64,000 nt of DNA from Opitutaceae bacterium (GCA_028284385.1 JANQRT010000054.1:1-64000); one strand, 5' to 3'; positions 43,920 through 53,546 are shown, counted from the stretch's first letter. Made by a program: numbers and translations. Notes: a model not told the origin generated them from the sequence alone.

Positions 43920-46120
43920 TATTCCGCCTTCTCTATGGTTACGGTCGCATTGTAATCGGGGACGCCTCCACGCTCGTCCTTGATTCCACTTGGAATGAGA
44001 ACGTTAGCCTCTGGCCAGTGGGCTTGAATATTGCCTCTAGCGATCGAAGCCAGAAACACGCGTCCTTTCATTTGGCGGTCTCCATTCCTTACCCATATGG
44101 AATCCCCATGCATCAATTTGGCTTCGGCAGCATCCTCGTGATTTATCAGAATGCTTTCTCTTTCGGCGCCGTTGAGCGGATCGATTTCCGCGTAGACCAA
44201 TGAGTTGAACTGTTTGCCTCGACGCGTGCTCAGCTTGTATTCGCTTTTTCCTGTCAATTTATCGGGAAGTTCGACTGCGATCAGGTTGGCCTTGCCGTCT
44301 GGAGTTGAAAAACGACCTTCCGAACAGAGATGGGGACCGCCATACTGGAAGGAGTCGCCGCTCTCCTTTAGGTTTTGGATGCCGTCGTAGAAGGGGATGA
44401 CTCGAGCGATCTCTTCTCTGACACCTTCACCCGTTTCGCAGCCAATGAGATGGGCCTTTTCCGGAAGGGTCTGGGCTGCGATGTCTCTCAGAATCTTCCA
44501 CTCCGTCCTAGCTTCGCCCACTTGCCTGGGCATTTCGGGAGAGAAGACCACGCGTCGTTCGGTTGTTGTTTCGACGCCTCCACCTTCCTGTTCGTAGCGC
44601 GTTTTCGCAGGGAGAAGAATGACCTCATCTTCTCCTGGTATGAACATTTGATCGGTTAGAATAATGTCTTGATGGATACGCATTGGAACTTTGCCCAGCG
44701 CATCGGCGATATATTCCGGTTGGGGGAGATTTCTTAGCAAATTGCCGCCTAAGCAATAAAGGACGTCCACTTGCTTTCGGTGAGCCGCTTCGATCATTTC
44801 CGTAGTGGCTAGCCCTGGCTTCTTGGGAACGGGGAAGCCATAGTGATCTGCTAGCTCCTTGGCCGATTCCTCGCTGATCGGCTTGCCTCCCGGAAAAGCC
44901 GTGGCGTAGGCCCCCATCTCGGCTCCTCCTTGTACCGAAGAATGCCCGCGAATCGGCATCAGGCCGCATTTATCTCTTCCAACATAGCCCCTCAAAAGGC
45001 CTAGATTAAGTATCATCTGTACTGCGTCGGCTCCGCAAGTATGTTGAGTGATTCCCATACTCCATACGAAGACTGCATTTTTGGAGTCGCGTATCAGTGC
45101 TGCAAATACTTCAATTTCCTTAAGATTCATTCCGCTTTGCTGGACGAGCTGATTCATTTCCAGCTCTTCCACGGCTGCCTTAAGCGCGGCGAATCCGTTT
45201 ACGTTGCCAGCGACAAAGGTTTGGTCGACCCAGCCGTTTTCGATTAGAATCTTGATCGTGGCATATAGAAAAGCGATGTCCCCTCCTTGATTGACGGGAA
45301 ACCAGTGATCTACGATGTCTGTACCAAATAGGGCGCTGTCGAGAGAGGAGGGAACCCAGTAGCGCTTCATGCCAGGTTCCAGGTAGGGGTTGACGAAAGC
45401 GACTTTGGTACCGAGTTTCTTGGCCTCGTGTAGGTATTTTGTGGCGACAGGCTGGTCATTCGCTGGATTGGAGCCGAAGAAAACGATGAGATCGGTTCCG
45501 TACCAGTCTTTATAGCTGCAAGTCGAGGCCGCTACACCAAGGGCGGCTTTCATGGCCGCTGTTGAAGGCGAATGGCAAATACGAGCGGCGTTGTCCACCG
45601 AATTGGTACCAAGAAATCGAGCTACTTTTTGAGCGACATAGTAAACTTCATTGGTGATGCCTCGCGAGGTCAGGAAGAAGGCGAGTCGAGTTGGATCGGT
45701 TTTCCGTATCCGACTGGCAATACGGTTGTAAGCCTCTTCCCAGGAGATGCGAGAAAACCCTGGCTTGCCTTTTTCGCGCAGCATGGGGAAAGCGAGTCGC
45801 CCCAATTCGCGTAGTTGTTTATTGGATAGGTTTCGCAGGCTCTCGACGTCCTCCAGTCGTTTGTGATCGAGCTGTCCGACAGTATTGAGTCGCAGCAGAT
45901 TGAGGCGCGTCATGCAGAGGTGGACTCCATCGATGGTCCAATCGTGAAAACCGGCTACCCCCAAAGCGCAGCCATCGCACACGCCCTTGCTGAGAACCTT
46001 CCAGGCGTAGCCGAGGTTGTCGCGATTCTCCCAGGCGATGCCCAACATGTCACGGAAATGCTTGGGTTTGGTCTGGCCAATGCCAAAAGGCAGACTGGGA
46101 AGTTTACTTTCTCTGGACAT
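43919..46120 (-). CDS. FdhF/YdeP-family molybdopterin oxidoreductase
   Basis: 733 residues with no Tat signal, so cytoplasmic. N-terminal [4Fe-4S] region has Cys48 and Cys51 (GVCDGCALG) and Cys69 (HLCMTR). Molybdopterin-guanine dinucleotide-binding stretches: LIVFFGSNPANDQPVATKY, CGLMPIRGHSSVQGGAEMG, and the C-terminal EAKLMHGDSIWVRNGDRQMKG domain. The metal-ligand position seems to be a normal Cys (ARICHSPSTAAMK), not selenocysteine. The family includes E. coli YdeP, of uncertain substrate. It forms an operon with fdhD. No electron-transfer subunit is adjacent. Confidence 0.9.
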   Translation of the reverse strand: MSRESKLPSLPFGIGQTKPKHFRDMLGIAWENRDNLGYAWKVLSKGVCDGCALGVAGFHDWTIDGVHLCMTRLNLLRLNTVGQLDHKRLEDVESLRNLSNKQLRELGRLAFPMLREKGKPGFSRISWEEAYNRIASRIRKTDPTRLAFFLTSRGITNEVYYVAQKVARFLGTNSVDNAARICHSPSTAAMKAALGVAASTCSYKDWYGTDLIVFFGSNPANDQPVATKYLHEAKKLGTKVAFVNPYLEPGMKRYWVPSSLDSALFGTDIVDHWFPVNQGGDIAFLYATIKILIENGWVDQTFVAGNVNGFAALKAAVEELEMNQLVQQSGMNLKEIEVFAALIRDSKNAVFVWSMGITQHTCGADAVQMILNLGLLRGYVGRDKCGLMPIRGHSSVQGGAEMGAYATAFPGGKPISEESAKELADHYGFPVPKKPGLATTEMIEAAHRKQVDVLYCLGGNLLRNLPQPEYIADALGKVPMRIHQDIILTDQMFIPGEDEVILLPAKTRYEQEGGGVETTTERRVVFSPEMPRQVGEARTEWKILRDIAAQTLPEKAHLIGCETGEGVREEIARVIPFYDGIQNLKESGDSFQYGGPHLCSEGRFSTPDGKANLIAVELPDKLTGKSEYKLSTRRGKQFNSLVYAEIDPLNGAERESILINHEDAAEAKLMHGDSIWVRNGDRQMKGRVFLASIARGNIQAHWPEANVLIPSGIKDERGGVPDYNATVTIEKAE

Positions 46121-46233
46121 AGGCGGATGTTAGACCGTTGCGACGAGAGTGCCTCGCGTAGGAGCTTGCTCTTGACCGGACGTAGTCTTTGACGAACTCT
46201 GTGGCAAGCGAGAATCTTTCTTCTCTGTAAAGC

Positions 46234-46599
46234 ATGAGCGACGAAACTACTACCATCGAAGAATTGAAGTCGAAGGTGAAAGCTTTTTCCGAAGAGCGGG
46301 ACTGGCAGCCTTACCACTCCCTGAAGAATCTATCCATGGCTCTTTCGGTCGAAGCTTCGGAATTGCTTGAGCACTTTCAATGGGTCGAAGGCAAAGAGGC
46401 TCAAGCCCTGCTGGATGACGAGGCAAAACGAACCGCCATTGAAGAAGAGCTGGCCGATGTAGTGATTTACTGCCTACAATTCGCCAACGGAGCCGAGATC
46501 GATCTTGCGACGGCTATTCGACGAAAGATGGAGATCAACGCTCAAAAGTATCCGATCGACAAGGCCAAGGGTTCCTCGAACAAGTATAGCGAATTGTAG
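46234..46599 (+). CDS. MazG-like nucleotide pyrophosphohydrolase
   Basis: 121 residues, the size of stand-alone MazG-like/dCTPase proteins. Metal-binding helices are visible: SVEASELLEHFQWVEGKE and EEELADVVIYCLQFANGAEID (E-E-x-x-D pattern). It hydrolyses NTPs or dNTPs to NMP and pyrophosphate, probably as house-cleaning. The C-terminus INAQKYPIDKAKGSSNKY is typical. It is divergent from the molybdoenzyme gene across a 113-base spacer. The exact nucleotide cannot be read from sequence. Confidence 0.92.
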   Translation: MSDETTTIEELKSKVKAFSEERDWQPYHSLKNLSMALSVEASELLEHFQWVEGKEAQALLDDEAKRTAIEEELADVVIYCLQFANGAEIDLATAIRRKMEINAQKYPIDKAKGSSNKYSEL

Positions 46600-46679
46600 A
46601 TAGCGTATCTGTTTTTTGAGGACAGTCAACGGTGTTTAAGGACGCATGCCGTCGATTCACGCGGTTTGTTGAACATCGA

Positions 46680-47159
46680 TTATTTGGCTGGCGGTCCTAG
46701 ATGTTCCTGAATAATCTTCCATCCATTCTCTGTCCTGATCAGGACGCAGCTTCCTCTTCCTCCTCCGGATGAAGGGTTCCCATGTATGATTCCTTCCCAA
46801 TTGAAGGTGTATTCGCAGGACGCCATAGCGTCTGTCTTGGCGACCCAATTGAGATCGGTGATCCAGTACTTCTCCTCTTTTATGAGATCGAAGGTCTTTT
46901 CGAAGGCCTGACGAATTTCCTCTTTTCCTCTAAAAGTCGATTCGGTGAATATAAAAACAGCATCCTCGTGAATGAGATCTTCTATCAGTTCCCATGACTG
47001 ATGAGACAACCGCTGTTCGTAGGCGTGAAGAGCATCCTCTGGCATATTGAAATTCGAAAAAGGCTCTTTCATCGCTGATACGGATTTTTCGCTCATCATC
47101 GCGTTGGGCATGAATGCAGTCATTGCGAGAAATATAAAAAATGTATTTGGAAATTTCAT
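46680..47159 (-). CDS. Secreted SnoaL/NTF2-like (DUF4440-type) protein
   Basis: 159 residues from MKFPNTFFIF; an AAAGG site lies just before this ATG, which decides against an ATG six codons upstream. Signal peptide through about MPNAMM. The mature part has the cone-shaped NTF2 pattern: YEQRLSHQSWELIEDLIHEDAVFIF, FRGKEEIRQAFEKTF, CVLIRTENGWKIIQEH. Such domains bind small ligands or act as enzymes; role unknown. It lies 40 bases after the LacI gene and may share its transcript. Confidence 0.78.
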   Translation of the reverse strand: MKFPNTFFIFLAMTAFMPNAMMSEKSVSAMKEPFSNFNMPEDALHAYEQRLSHQSWELIEDLIHEDAVFIFTESTFRGKEEIRQAFEKTFDLIKEEKYWITDLNWVAKTDAMASCEYTFNWEGIIHGNPSSGGGRGSCVLIRTENGWKIIQEHLGPPAK

Positions 47160-47199
47160 ACCTTTTCTGCTCGGCAATTGTTTTTGGCGCTTCTAGTTA

Positions 47200-48234
47200 T
47201 CACTTCCTCCTCGGAATAGAGGGACCATCCATCCAGGTGCCTTCGATCAGAGTGGTGAGAGGCTTCTCGGGAACTCCGAATTCATTTCGATTCAGTTGAT
47301 CGACAACCTGATTGGTAGCAGCTATGCCTACCTGGTCCCAGTTTGGAGCGATGCCTGCCCAATCCATGTAGGATTTATGCCACCCGAGATGAACGAATCC
47401 GATATCCTCCGGGATTCGGAATCCCAATGCTTTTATGCGGGTTGGGATTTCATTATGTATACTCAGGATTACGTCTGGTTCATGATCTTGAAGCCAATTT
47501 CGGAGCGTTTTTTCATCTACGTCGACAGAGTAGATGAGCATAGGGACGCGATCGCTCTGTGGCGTCGCTTGATGGGCCACATGCAAGGCGGCTTCGCGTT
47601 TGAAATTGGTGAAGGTTTCATTCAAGCCTGGAATCACCACCCCCATGCGCTTGTAGCCAAGACTCTTCAGCTTCTCGATCGCCAGAAGCAGGCCGTTGTA
47701 TTGGTCGACCACTACGCGGTGTAGATTTGGCGATTTTAAAGTAAAGCCGATCGCCACGGAAGCGAACTCTGAAAGGTCGATCTCCAACCTCACGTCACTC
47801 TCAAAGAAATGCTCGAAGATGATACCGCGAATCCCTCGAGCTTTGATGATGTCCAACATACGTTTGGGCGTCATGCCCGGCTCGTTCAGATAGAATTCCT
47901 CCACCGAATAGCCCAGATTGCTAGCGTGTTCCTTCGCTTTGTCGCGAAGCAGCTTGATGTTCAAATGAAGATTTTCCGCCTTTTCCCAAGGCATGCAGTG
48001 CAGAAGAGCGACGACTGGCGAAAACGTGGATGTCTTCTTGAAACGGACGTCGCTCATCATTGCGGAAATGAGCGGATGCTTCACGTATCCGAGCTTACGG
48101 GCAGTATCCAGAATACGGCTACGAACGGGCTCGCTCAGTCCAGGTAGATTGCGTAGGGCTCGGCTAACCGTTGCCTTCGAGACGCCCACCTGGCTAGCTA
48201 TGGTCTGCATGCTTGCTCGGGCTTTTTCTTTCAT
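47200..48234 (-). CDS. LacI-family transcriptional regulator
   Basis: 344 residues. N-terminal helix-turn-helix with hinge: MQTIASQVGVSKATVSRALRNLPGLSEPVRSR is split by the LacI pattern ASQVGVSKATVSRAL. Residues about 65-344 form a periplasmic-binding-type ligand domain, with GIRGIIFEHFFESDV, GYKRMGVVIPGLNET and FGFVHLGW-like strands. Such regulators usually sense sugars. It is divergent from the TonB-dependent receptor gene with a candidate operator (48246-48253) in the shared region, so it may control both itself and the receptor. Confidence 0.93.
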   Translation of the reverse strand: MKEKARASMQTIASQVGVSKATVSRALRNLPGLSEPVRSRILDTARKLGYVKHPLISAMMSDVRFKKTSTFSPVVALLHCMPWEKAENLHLNIKLLRDKAKEHASNLGYSVEEFYLNEPGMTPKRMLDIIKARGIRGIIFEHFFESDVRLEIDLSEFASVAIGFTLKSPNLHRVVVDQYNGLLLAIEKLKSLGYKRMGVVIPGLNETFTNFKREAALHVAHQATPQSDRVPMLIYSVDVDEKTLRNWLQDHEPDVILSIHNEIPTRIKALGFRIPEDIGFVHLGWHKSYMDWAGIAPNWDQVGIAATNQVVDQLNRNEFGVPEKPLTTLIEGTWMDGPSIPRRK

Positions 48235-48245
48235 AGAAATTTGCT

Positions 48246-48253
48246 TTACGTAA
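48246..48253. promoter_or_regulatory. Candidate LacI-type operator
   Basis: The 8-bp palindrome TTACGTAA, with central C-G as in LacI/PurR-type sites, lies 11 bases upstream of the regulator's own ATG, within CTTTACGTAACGTG. The position suits autorepression and control of the divergent receptor, whose start is about 200 bases away. A single short palindrome; no experiment or comparison supports it yet. Confidence 0.35.
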
Positions 48254-48459
48254 CGTGTTTAGTAATTTAGTCTTCGTGATCAGACTAGCGCAATACATTA
48301 TTCTGCTGCTACTACTCCCTTTAAATCAGCAAACCACCCACTTACCCACTCTTTGACTCATCAAAGATCCTGACTTCCTTCGATAGGGGCCATGTCCGTT
48401 TGTGTGACATGCTGTCCAGGTATTCTTCCCATCTAAAATGCCCTACAATTCGCATTATC

Positions 48460-51400
48460 ATGAGATCAAACTACCAGTATAAACACCTACTACATAAGAA
48501 GTTAAGACGCCTGTCCTCTCTTCTTATTTGCGGCTTTGCCGCCTCATCCGTCTCGTTCGCTCAAGATGATGAAGACGACGAGGAAATTTTCGAGCTGTCT
48601 CCCTTTACGGTTGAAGCTGAAGAAGGCTGGGTAGCCACCCAGACTCTGGCGGGAAGCCGCCTGAAAACCGACTTCAGGGATGTGCCGGCCCAGATCGAGA
48701 CCATGACTATGGATTTCATGGACGATTTCGCCGTCAATAGCGTGGAGGAAGCTCTTATCTATTCGGTGAACGTTGCTAATCCCGATGACCGTATTGCGGG
48801 CAATGGCGAAGGTTTCGGTAACGCTCAGATCAATAACTTCAGTCAGATTCGTGGAGTTGGCGGAGCTACTAATGCTCGCGAGTTTTTCGCGACCGATATG
48901 CCTACCGATAACTATAATCTGTCTCGAGCGACCATCGCTAGTGGGCCTCAGTCCATTCTCTTTGGTACCGGTTCCCCCGCTGGCGTTATCAACGTCACGA
49001 TGAATCGCGCCAATTTCGGAGGCGACAAGGGTAAGTTCGAGGTGCAAGTCGACGACTTCGGGTCACACCGCGTGGTGCTCGACTACAACAAGATCCTCAT
49101 TGAAGATAAGCTTGCACTGCGATTCGCCCTTTTGAACGAGGAGCGCCAGCAGGAGTGGGATCCAAACTTCGATAAAGACAATCGGTATTATGCCACCTTC
49201 TTGTTCAAGCCCACTGACAAGACTACGTTCTCCTTTCACTATGAGGATTCTCAGCGTAGGCCGAATCGGGTAAATCGCTTCCTTCCTTTCGATAACGTTC
49301 AAGCTTGGTACGAAGCTGGCCAGCCAGCCTTCGATAACGGACCCAATGCCGCTAGAAGCGGGAATGGAAATTTCCAGAATCTGCCTGACATCTTCACGCA
49401 GCACAACAACCAGGTGGTCTCTCTCATCGATTCAAACGGTAATGTAGCGAATCCTATCTCCTACCGCCAGACGGTGGAAGTGGAGTCGCGCCAAGACCTT
49501 CCAGGCGTTAACCCTCTCGATTTCGAGGCTGATAACTGGACCATTCTGGATACCTCTATCTTCCCAGTGGATGTTAATCATCAGGGTTTGGCATCCTTTG
49601 CGGAGTGGAACTCGGACCACTACAATATATTCTTCGAGCATCAGCTGATGGAAAACTGGCATATTTCAGTCGCCTACAATAAAGAAGAAACCACCGAGTT
49701 TTCCTGGGACCCAGGCACACAGGACCGGACCATTAACGTGGATCCCAACTTGTACATGCCGGACGGTGTGACACCGAATCCTCATTTCGGCGAATTCTAC
49801 ACGGAAGGCCGTGGCAATATTGCTGAGTCCATCAAGTCCAGAGAGAATTACCGCATCATGATGTCCTATGAATTGGACTTCACCAACCGCGATAGTTGGG
49901 TCAGTCTTTTTGGACGTCAGCGCTTTGGGTATCTGGTTTCTGAAGACAGAAGCACCAACATGGGGCAGCAAGGTATTCGCTACCGGGTTTTCCTTAACGA
50001 CAATGGTGAAACGCCTTCTTTCCCCGATAGCCAAGCATCATTTGCTGCGCCTGGTTCTAGAAGATGGGCTGCGGATGGCGACCGCCAATTCAGCACACGC
50101 CAGTATCTAACCGAGGAGAATGGCTATTTTACCGCTCGCCCTAACATCGCATTCGACGGCAGTCCGCTTACCTTTGTGGACGAAGCTGGAGTGCCTTTCA
50201 CCATGGACGCCTTTAACACAGGGTTCGTGGATGATGGTTTCAGAATGTCGAGTCCCAATGGCGCTCAATTCGAATGGGAAGATCAGAAAACACGCCAATT
50301 TTCTTACCAAGGATTTATGTGGGATAACCGCATTGTTCTGACCTATGGCGTTATTGATACGTCTTCCGTTGGCCGTGACACGGCATCCAATACACCTGGT
50401 CGGAGTAATGACCATGGTTTCTTCCCTTACTTCAAGGACGTGCAGTGGGGAGACTTCCGTGAAGAGCAAAGCGGTAAGCCCAGCACGCAGGGCATCATCG
50501 TTCGCCCTGTGGAGTGGATCAGCTTGTTCTACAATGAATCCGACACCTGGCAGCCCAACATCGGTCGTTTCGATCCTTATGGTACCGAGTATCCAGGCGC
50601 TCAGGGAGAGGGCGAGGACTATGGAGTCAGGCTCGAGCTCATGAATCGCAAACTCTCTATCAAGTATAACGAGTTCGATCTGACAGCTGGACCTTCTCGC
50701 GCGGCCAATACGCCTTTCAATCGCTGGCGCGATCCTCTATGGAATGTGGAAAATCGCTGGCGCAATTTGGTCGAGGATCCGACTTATCCAGGTCAGGGTA
50801 CCGGCGGCTTCCGCGAACGCGGTCGTTGTTGCTACTGGGTAATGAGCGACAATACCTCTGAAGGTAAGGAAATCACCATCCAAGCGACTCCGATTGATAA
50901 TCTGAACCTGCGTTTCACCTACACCGATCGCGAAGCTAAGGAATCGAATATCGGTCTAATCTGGTTTGAATACATGGCCGAGCGTCTCGCTGTATGGCAG
51001 TCTCTCAATGTTCCTGAAGGCGGTTTTGGTACCTCGACTACCCTCGACAATGGAACGGTTGTCCCCGGTCAAGATATGAACGGCGATGGTCAGATTGGTA
51101 CTTGGACTTGGGATACAGCCTGGTATAACAACAATAATCCAGAGGGTGATCCTAACGATGGCGACCGTACCTTGTCGGAATACTACGAGGAAATCACTGT
51201 CAACGGACCTATCGGATCTGCGGTTATTCAAGCGCTTGATGGCAAGCCGAATGAGTTCGACCGTCAGAAGCGCTGGAACTTCAATGCCAGCTATCGCTTT
51301 ACGGACGGCATATTCGATGGATTCACCGTCGGTGGAGCTGCTCGCTGGCGTGAAGCTCCGGTAGTAGGCCATGCCTCCAAGGACGTTTCTGGCAACGAGA

Positions 51401-51639
51401 ATATCGATCTCGATGCTCCTTACTTCGGCGGGGAAGAGTTCTATATCGACGCCTTCGCTCGCTATCGCGGCAAGCTCAAGTGGCTCGGCGATCGCGATTA
51501 CGATCTCCAGCTCAACGTCAGGAATCTCCTGGATAAGGATGACTACATCTCGGTTATCAAAGGCGTTGAGGGCAATAACCTGCGCATGGCCAAAGTTGAA
51601 GGCCGCCGCGTGAGCCTTAGCTTCGGAATCGATATCTAA
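48460..51639 (+). CDS. TonB-dependent outer-membrane receptor (Opitutae type)
   Basis: 1059 residues from ATG 48460; a TTG 60 bases upstream would add a segment lacking signal-peptide features. Signal peptide ends near SSVSFAQ. The mature start DDEDDEEIFELSPFTVEAE has the ELSPFxV Ton-box-like motif typical of Opitutae receptors, then the plug (TLAGSRLKTDFRDVPAQIE, IRGVGGATNAREFFATD, GPQSILFGTGSPAGVINV). The long C-terminal barrel ends in Ile after VSLSFGID, as usual for outer-membrane proteins. It imports a large nutrient with TonB energy; substrate unknown, perhaps carbohydrate given the adjacent LacI regulator. Ends at a strong terminator. Confidence 0.93.
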   Translation: MRSNYQYKHLLHKKLRRLSSLLICGFAASSVSFAQDDEDDEEIFELSPFTVEAEEGWVATQTLAGSRLKTDFRDVPAQIETMTMDFMDDFAVNSVEEALIYSVNVANPDDRIAGNGEGFGNAQINNFSQIRGVGGATNAREFFATDMPTDNYNLSRATIASGPQSILFGTGSPAGVINVTMNRANFGGDKGKFEVQVDDFGSHRVVLDYNKILIEDKLALRFALLNEERQQEWDPNFDKDNRYYATFLFKPTDKTTFSFHYEDSQRRPNRVNRFLPFDNVQAWYEAGQPAFDNGPNAARSGNGNFQNLPDIFTQHNNQVVSLIDSNGNVANPISYRQTVEVESRQDLPGVNPLDFEADNWTILDTSIFPVDVNHQGLASFAEWNSDHYNIFFEHQLMENWHISVAYNKEETTEFSWDPGTQDRTINVDPNLYMPDGVTPNPHFGEFYTEGRGNIAESIKSRENYRIMMSYELDFTNRDSWVSLFGRQRFGYLVSEDRSTNMGQQGIRYRVFLNDNGETPSFPDSQASFAAPGSRRWAADGDRQFSTRQYLTEENGYFTARPNIAFDGSPLTFVDEAGVPFTMDAFNTGFVDDGFRMSSPNGAQFEWEDQKTRQFSYQGFMWDNRIVLTYGVIDTSSVGRDTASNTPGRSNDHGFFPYFKDVQWGDFREEQSGKPSTQGIIVRPVEWISLFYNESDTWQPNIGRFDPYGTEYPGAQGEGEDYGVRLELMNRKLSIKYNEFDLTAGPSRAANTPFNRWRDPLWNVENRWRNLVEDPTYPGQGTGGFRERGRCCYWVMSDNTSEGKEITIQATPIDNLNLRFTYTDREAKESNIGLIWFEYMAERLAVWQSLNVPEGGFGTSTTLDNGTVVPGQDMNGDGQIGTWTWDTAWYNNNNPEGDPNDGDRTLSEYYEEITVNGPIGSAVIQALDGKPNEFDRQKRWNFNASYRFTDGIFDGFTVGGAARWREAPVVGHASKDVSGNENIDLDAPYFGGEEFYIDAFARYRGKLKWLGDRDYDLQLNVRNLLDKDDYISVIKGVEGNNLRMAKVEGRRVSLSFGIDI

Positions 51640-51690
51640 TATAATTCTCAGTATTAATTGACGGATTCACTGGGTGTACCCGTCGCAATA

Positions 51691-51721
51691 AGCGTCCGTT
51701 TAACAAAACGGACGCTTTTTT
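51691..51721 (+). terminator. Intrinsic terminator after the TonB receptor
   Basis: A perfect 11-bp stem AGCGTCCGTTT/AAACGGACGCT (51691-51701 with 51706-51716) has an AACA loop and ends in a run of Ts. It lies 52 bases after the receptor stop codon. Confidence 0.93.
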
Positions 51722-51793
51722 GCGGCCCATACCATTCTTCGCCGATTGTAAATCTCATCATACCTTACGACAGGCGTTGACTTTATTCGCTCT

Positions 51794-51862
51794 CCTGTTT
51801 TCTGAATGGACAGGTTTTTTCGCGACTGGCGTGGCAGGAAACTGCAAGGCGGGATTGACCGC
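51794..51862 (+). promoter_or_regulatory. Hairpin-rich leader upstream of glyA
   Basis: Three small hairpins in a row: CCTGT/ACAGG (51794-51798, 51810-51814) followed by six Ts, GCAG-GAAA-CTGC with a GNRA loop (51834-51845), and GCGG/CCGC (51849-51862). They lie 71-139 bases before the glyA ATG. The first could be a weak attenuator. No known riboswitch consensus (glycine, THF, SAM) was recognised. Confidence 0.3.
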
Positions 51863-51932
51863 TAGGAAGCTTCATTATTCTATCGTTCGCCTGGGTAGGA
51901 TGCAGTAAAATCGAATTTAGAAGCTTCAAATA

Positions 51933-53468
51933 ATGTCAGAAATACAAACCGCCTCCACGGCTCTGGAAGACTATCTTTCTAGTCAGACTCCTGATACCGT
52001 TTCTCCCGCCGCCGTTAGCTATGTGGCTAATTTGCAACAAGTTGCCGCCATTAACCCTTCGATTGCAGCCTCGATTGTACAAGAGCTGACCGACCAGCGG
52101 CGTCATCTAAAACTGATCGCTTCGGAGAATTTCACCTCGCTTAACACGCAGGCTGCCATGGGCAATCTGTTGACCGACAAGTATGCGGAAGGCTTCCCCG
52201 GCTCGCGTTACTATGCCGGGTGCGATAACGTTGATGCGATCGAGTCCGAGGCCTGTCGTTTAGCTTGTGAGCTCTTCGGTGCTGAGCACGCCTATGTGCA
52301 GCCCCACTCCGGAGCGGACGCGAACATGATTGCCTTCTGGGCCATCCTCCAAGCCAAAGTAGGCGATCCCAAGCTCGAAGAACTTGGAGAAATGAATCCT
52401 TCCAAGCTCTCGCAGGAGGATTGGAACAAGGTGCGTGCGGCTATGGGCAGCCAGCGTTTGCTGGGCCTCGATTATTATTCAGGTGGCCACTTAACGCACG
52501 GCTACCGTTTCAATATTTCAGCTCAGACTTTCGACGCATATAATTACTCGGTGAGCAAAGAAACGGGTTTGCTCGACTACGACGATTTGGAAAAGCAGGC
52601 CGAGGAGATAAAGCCGCTCATTCTTTTGGCTGGTTACAGCGCGTATCCAAGAAAAGTGGACTTTCGACGCATGAAGGAGATCGCCGACAAGGTTGGGGCG
52701 GTTTTCATGGTCGATATGGCTCACTTTGCGGGTCTGGTTGCCGGAGGCGTTTTCGAAGGCGACTACAATCCTTTCCCATTCGCGGATGTAGTGACAACGA
52801 CAACACACAAGACGTTGCGTGGCCCTCGAGGCGGTATCGTGCTCTGCAAAAAGGAATTCGCTGACTATGTCGACAAAGGTTGTCCTCTTGTCATTGGAGG
52901 GCCACTACCACATGTGATGGCTGCCAAGGCCGTCTCCTTCCAAGAAGCGCTCAAGCCGGAGTTCAAAGAATATGCCGCCAAGGTGGTCAGCAACACCCAG
53001 GCCATGGCTCAGGCCATGGTTGACGAAGGGCTCAGCATTCCTACCGGCGGATCTGATAATCATCTCCTGCTGATCGATGTAACGCCTTTTGGCCTTAACG
53101 GTCGCCAGGCCGAAAGCGCGGTTCGCGAATGCGGTATCACTCTTAATCGCAACTCCCTGCCATTCGATCCCAACGGTCCTCACTACACGAGCGGTTTGCG
53201 TGTTGGAGCTCCTGCCGTGACTTCTCTGGGAATGGGCTCCGATGAGATGAAGGAGATCGCTCGCATCTTTAAGCTGATTTTATCAAATACTAAGCCTCGG
53301 ATCCTGACCAAAGGCAAAAACGCGGGTCAGCCTAGCAAGGTGAAGTACGATCTCGATGAAGTCGCTGCCAGCGAAGCTCGTTCGCGAGTCGAAGCCCTCC
53401 TCGAAAAGTTTGTTCTGTATCCAGAATTGGATCTCGAGTTCCTGCAAAAGCATTTTGGGAATGCCTAG
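51933..53468 (+). CDS. glyA: Serine hydroxymethyltransferase, long form
   Basis: 511 residues against ~417 in E. coli. It moves the serine hydroxymethyl group to tetrahydrofolate, giving glycine and 5,10-methylene-THF. PLP Lys293 lies in TTTTHKTLRGPRGG. The N-terminal LKLIASENFTS and FPGSRYYAGCDNVDAIE are typical. Extra length comes from a ~45-residue N-terminal extension and an insert (VGDPKLEELGEMNPSKLSQE) before GLDYYSGGHLTHGYRFN; chlamydial GlyA has a similar long form. Cytoplasmic dimer or tetramer. Confidence 0.96.
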   Translation: MSEIQTASTALEDYLSSQTPDTVSPAAVSYVANLQQVAAINPSIAASIVQELTDQRRHLKLIASENFTSLNTQAAMGNLLTDKYAEGFPGSRYYAGCDNVDAIESEACRLACELFGAEHAYVQPHSGADANMIAFWAILQAKVGDPKLEELGEMNPSKLSQEDWNKVRAAMGSQRLLGLDYYSGGHLTHGYRFNISAQTFDAYNYSVSKETGLLDYDDLEKQAEEIKPLILLAGYSAYPRKVDFRRMKEIADKVGAVFMVDMAHFAGLVAGGVFEGDYNPFPFADVVTTTTHKTLRGPRGGIVLCKKEFADYVDKGCPLVIGGPLPHVMAAKAVSFQEALKPEFKEYAAKVVSNTQAMAQAMVDEGLSIPTGGSDNHLLLIDVTPFGLNGRQAESAVRECGITLNRNSLPFDPNGPHYTSGLRVGAPAVTSLGMGSDEMKEIARIFKLILSNTKPRILTKGKNAGQPSKVKYDLDEVAASEARSRVEALLEKFVLYPELDLEFLQKHFGNA

Positions 53469-53473
53469 TTAAG

Positions 53474-53546
53474 GGTAGGGAGGTATATCCTTATGCCTCC
53501 GCCTCAGATAAGCGAGTACGGAAGCTTGGGGACAAGCTTCCCTACC
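53474..53546. repeat. Nested inverted-repeat element in an intergenic region
   Basis: Outer arms GGTAGGGA/TCCCTACC (53474-53481, 53539-53546) enclose a second stem GAAGCTT/AAGCTTC (53521-53527, 53534-53540) with a GGGGAC loop. No T-run. It looks like a REP/MITE-like extragenic element or a processed 3' structure of the glyA transcript. Confidence 0.5.

Noticed and set aside
51740..51932. Glycine or THF riboswitch before glyA
   Set aside because: The conserved core sequences of these riboswitches were not found; only generic hairpins are present.
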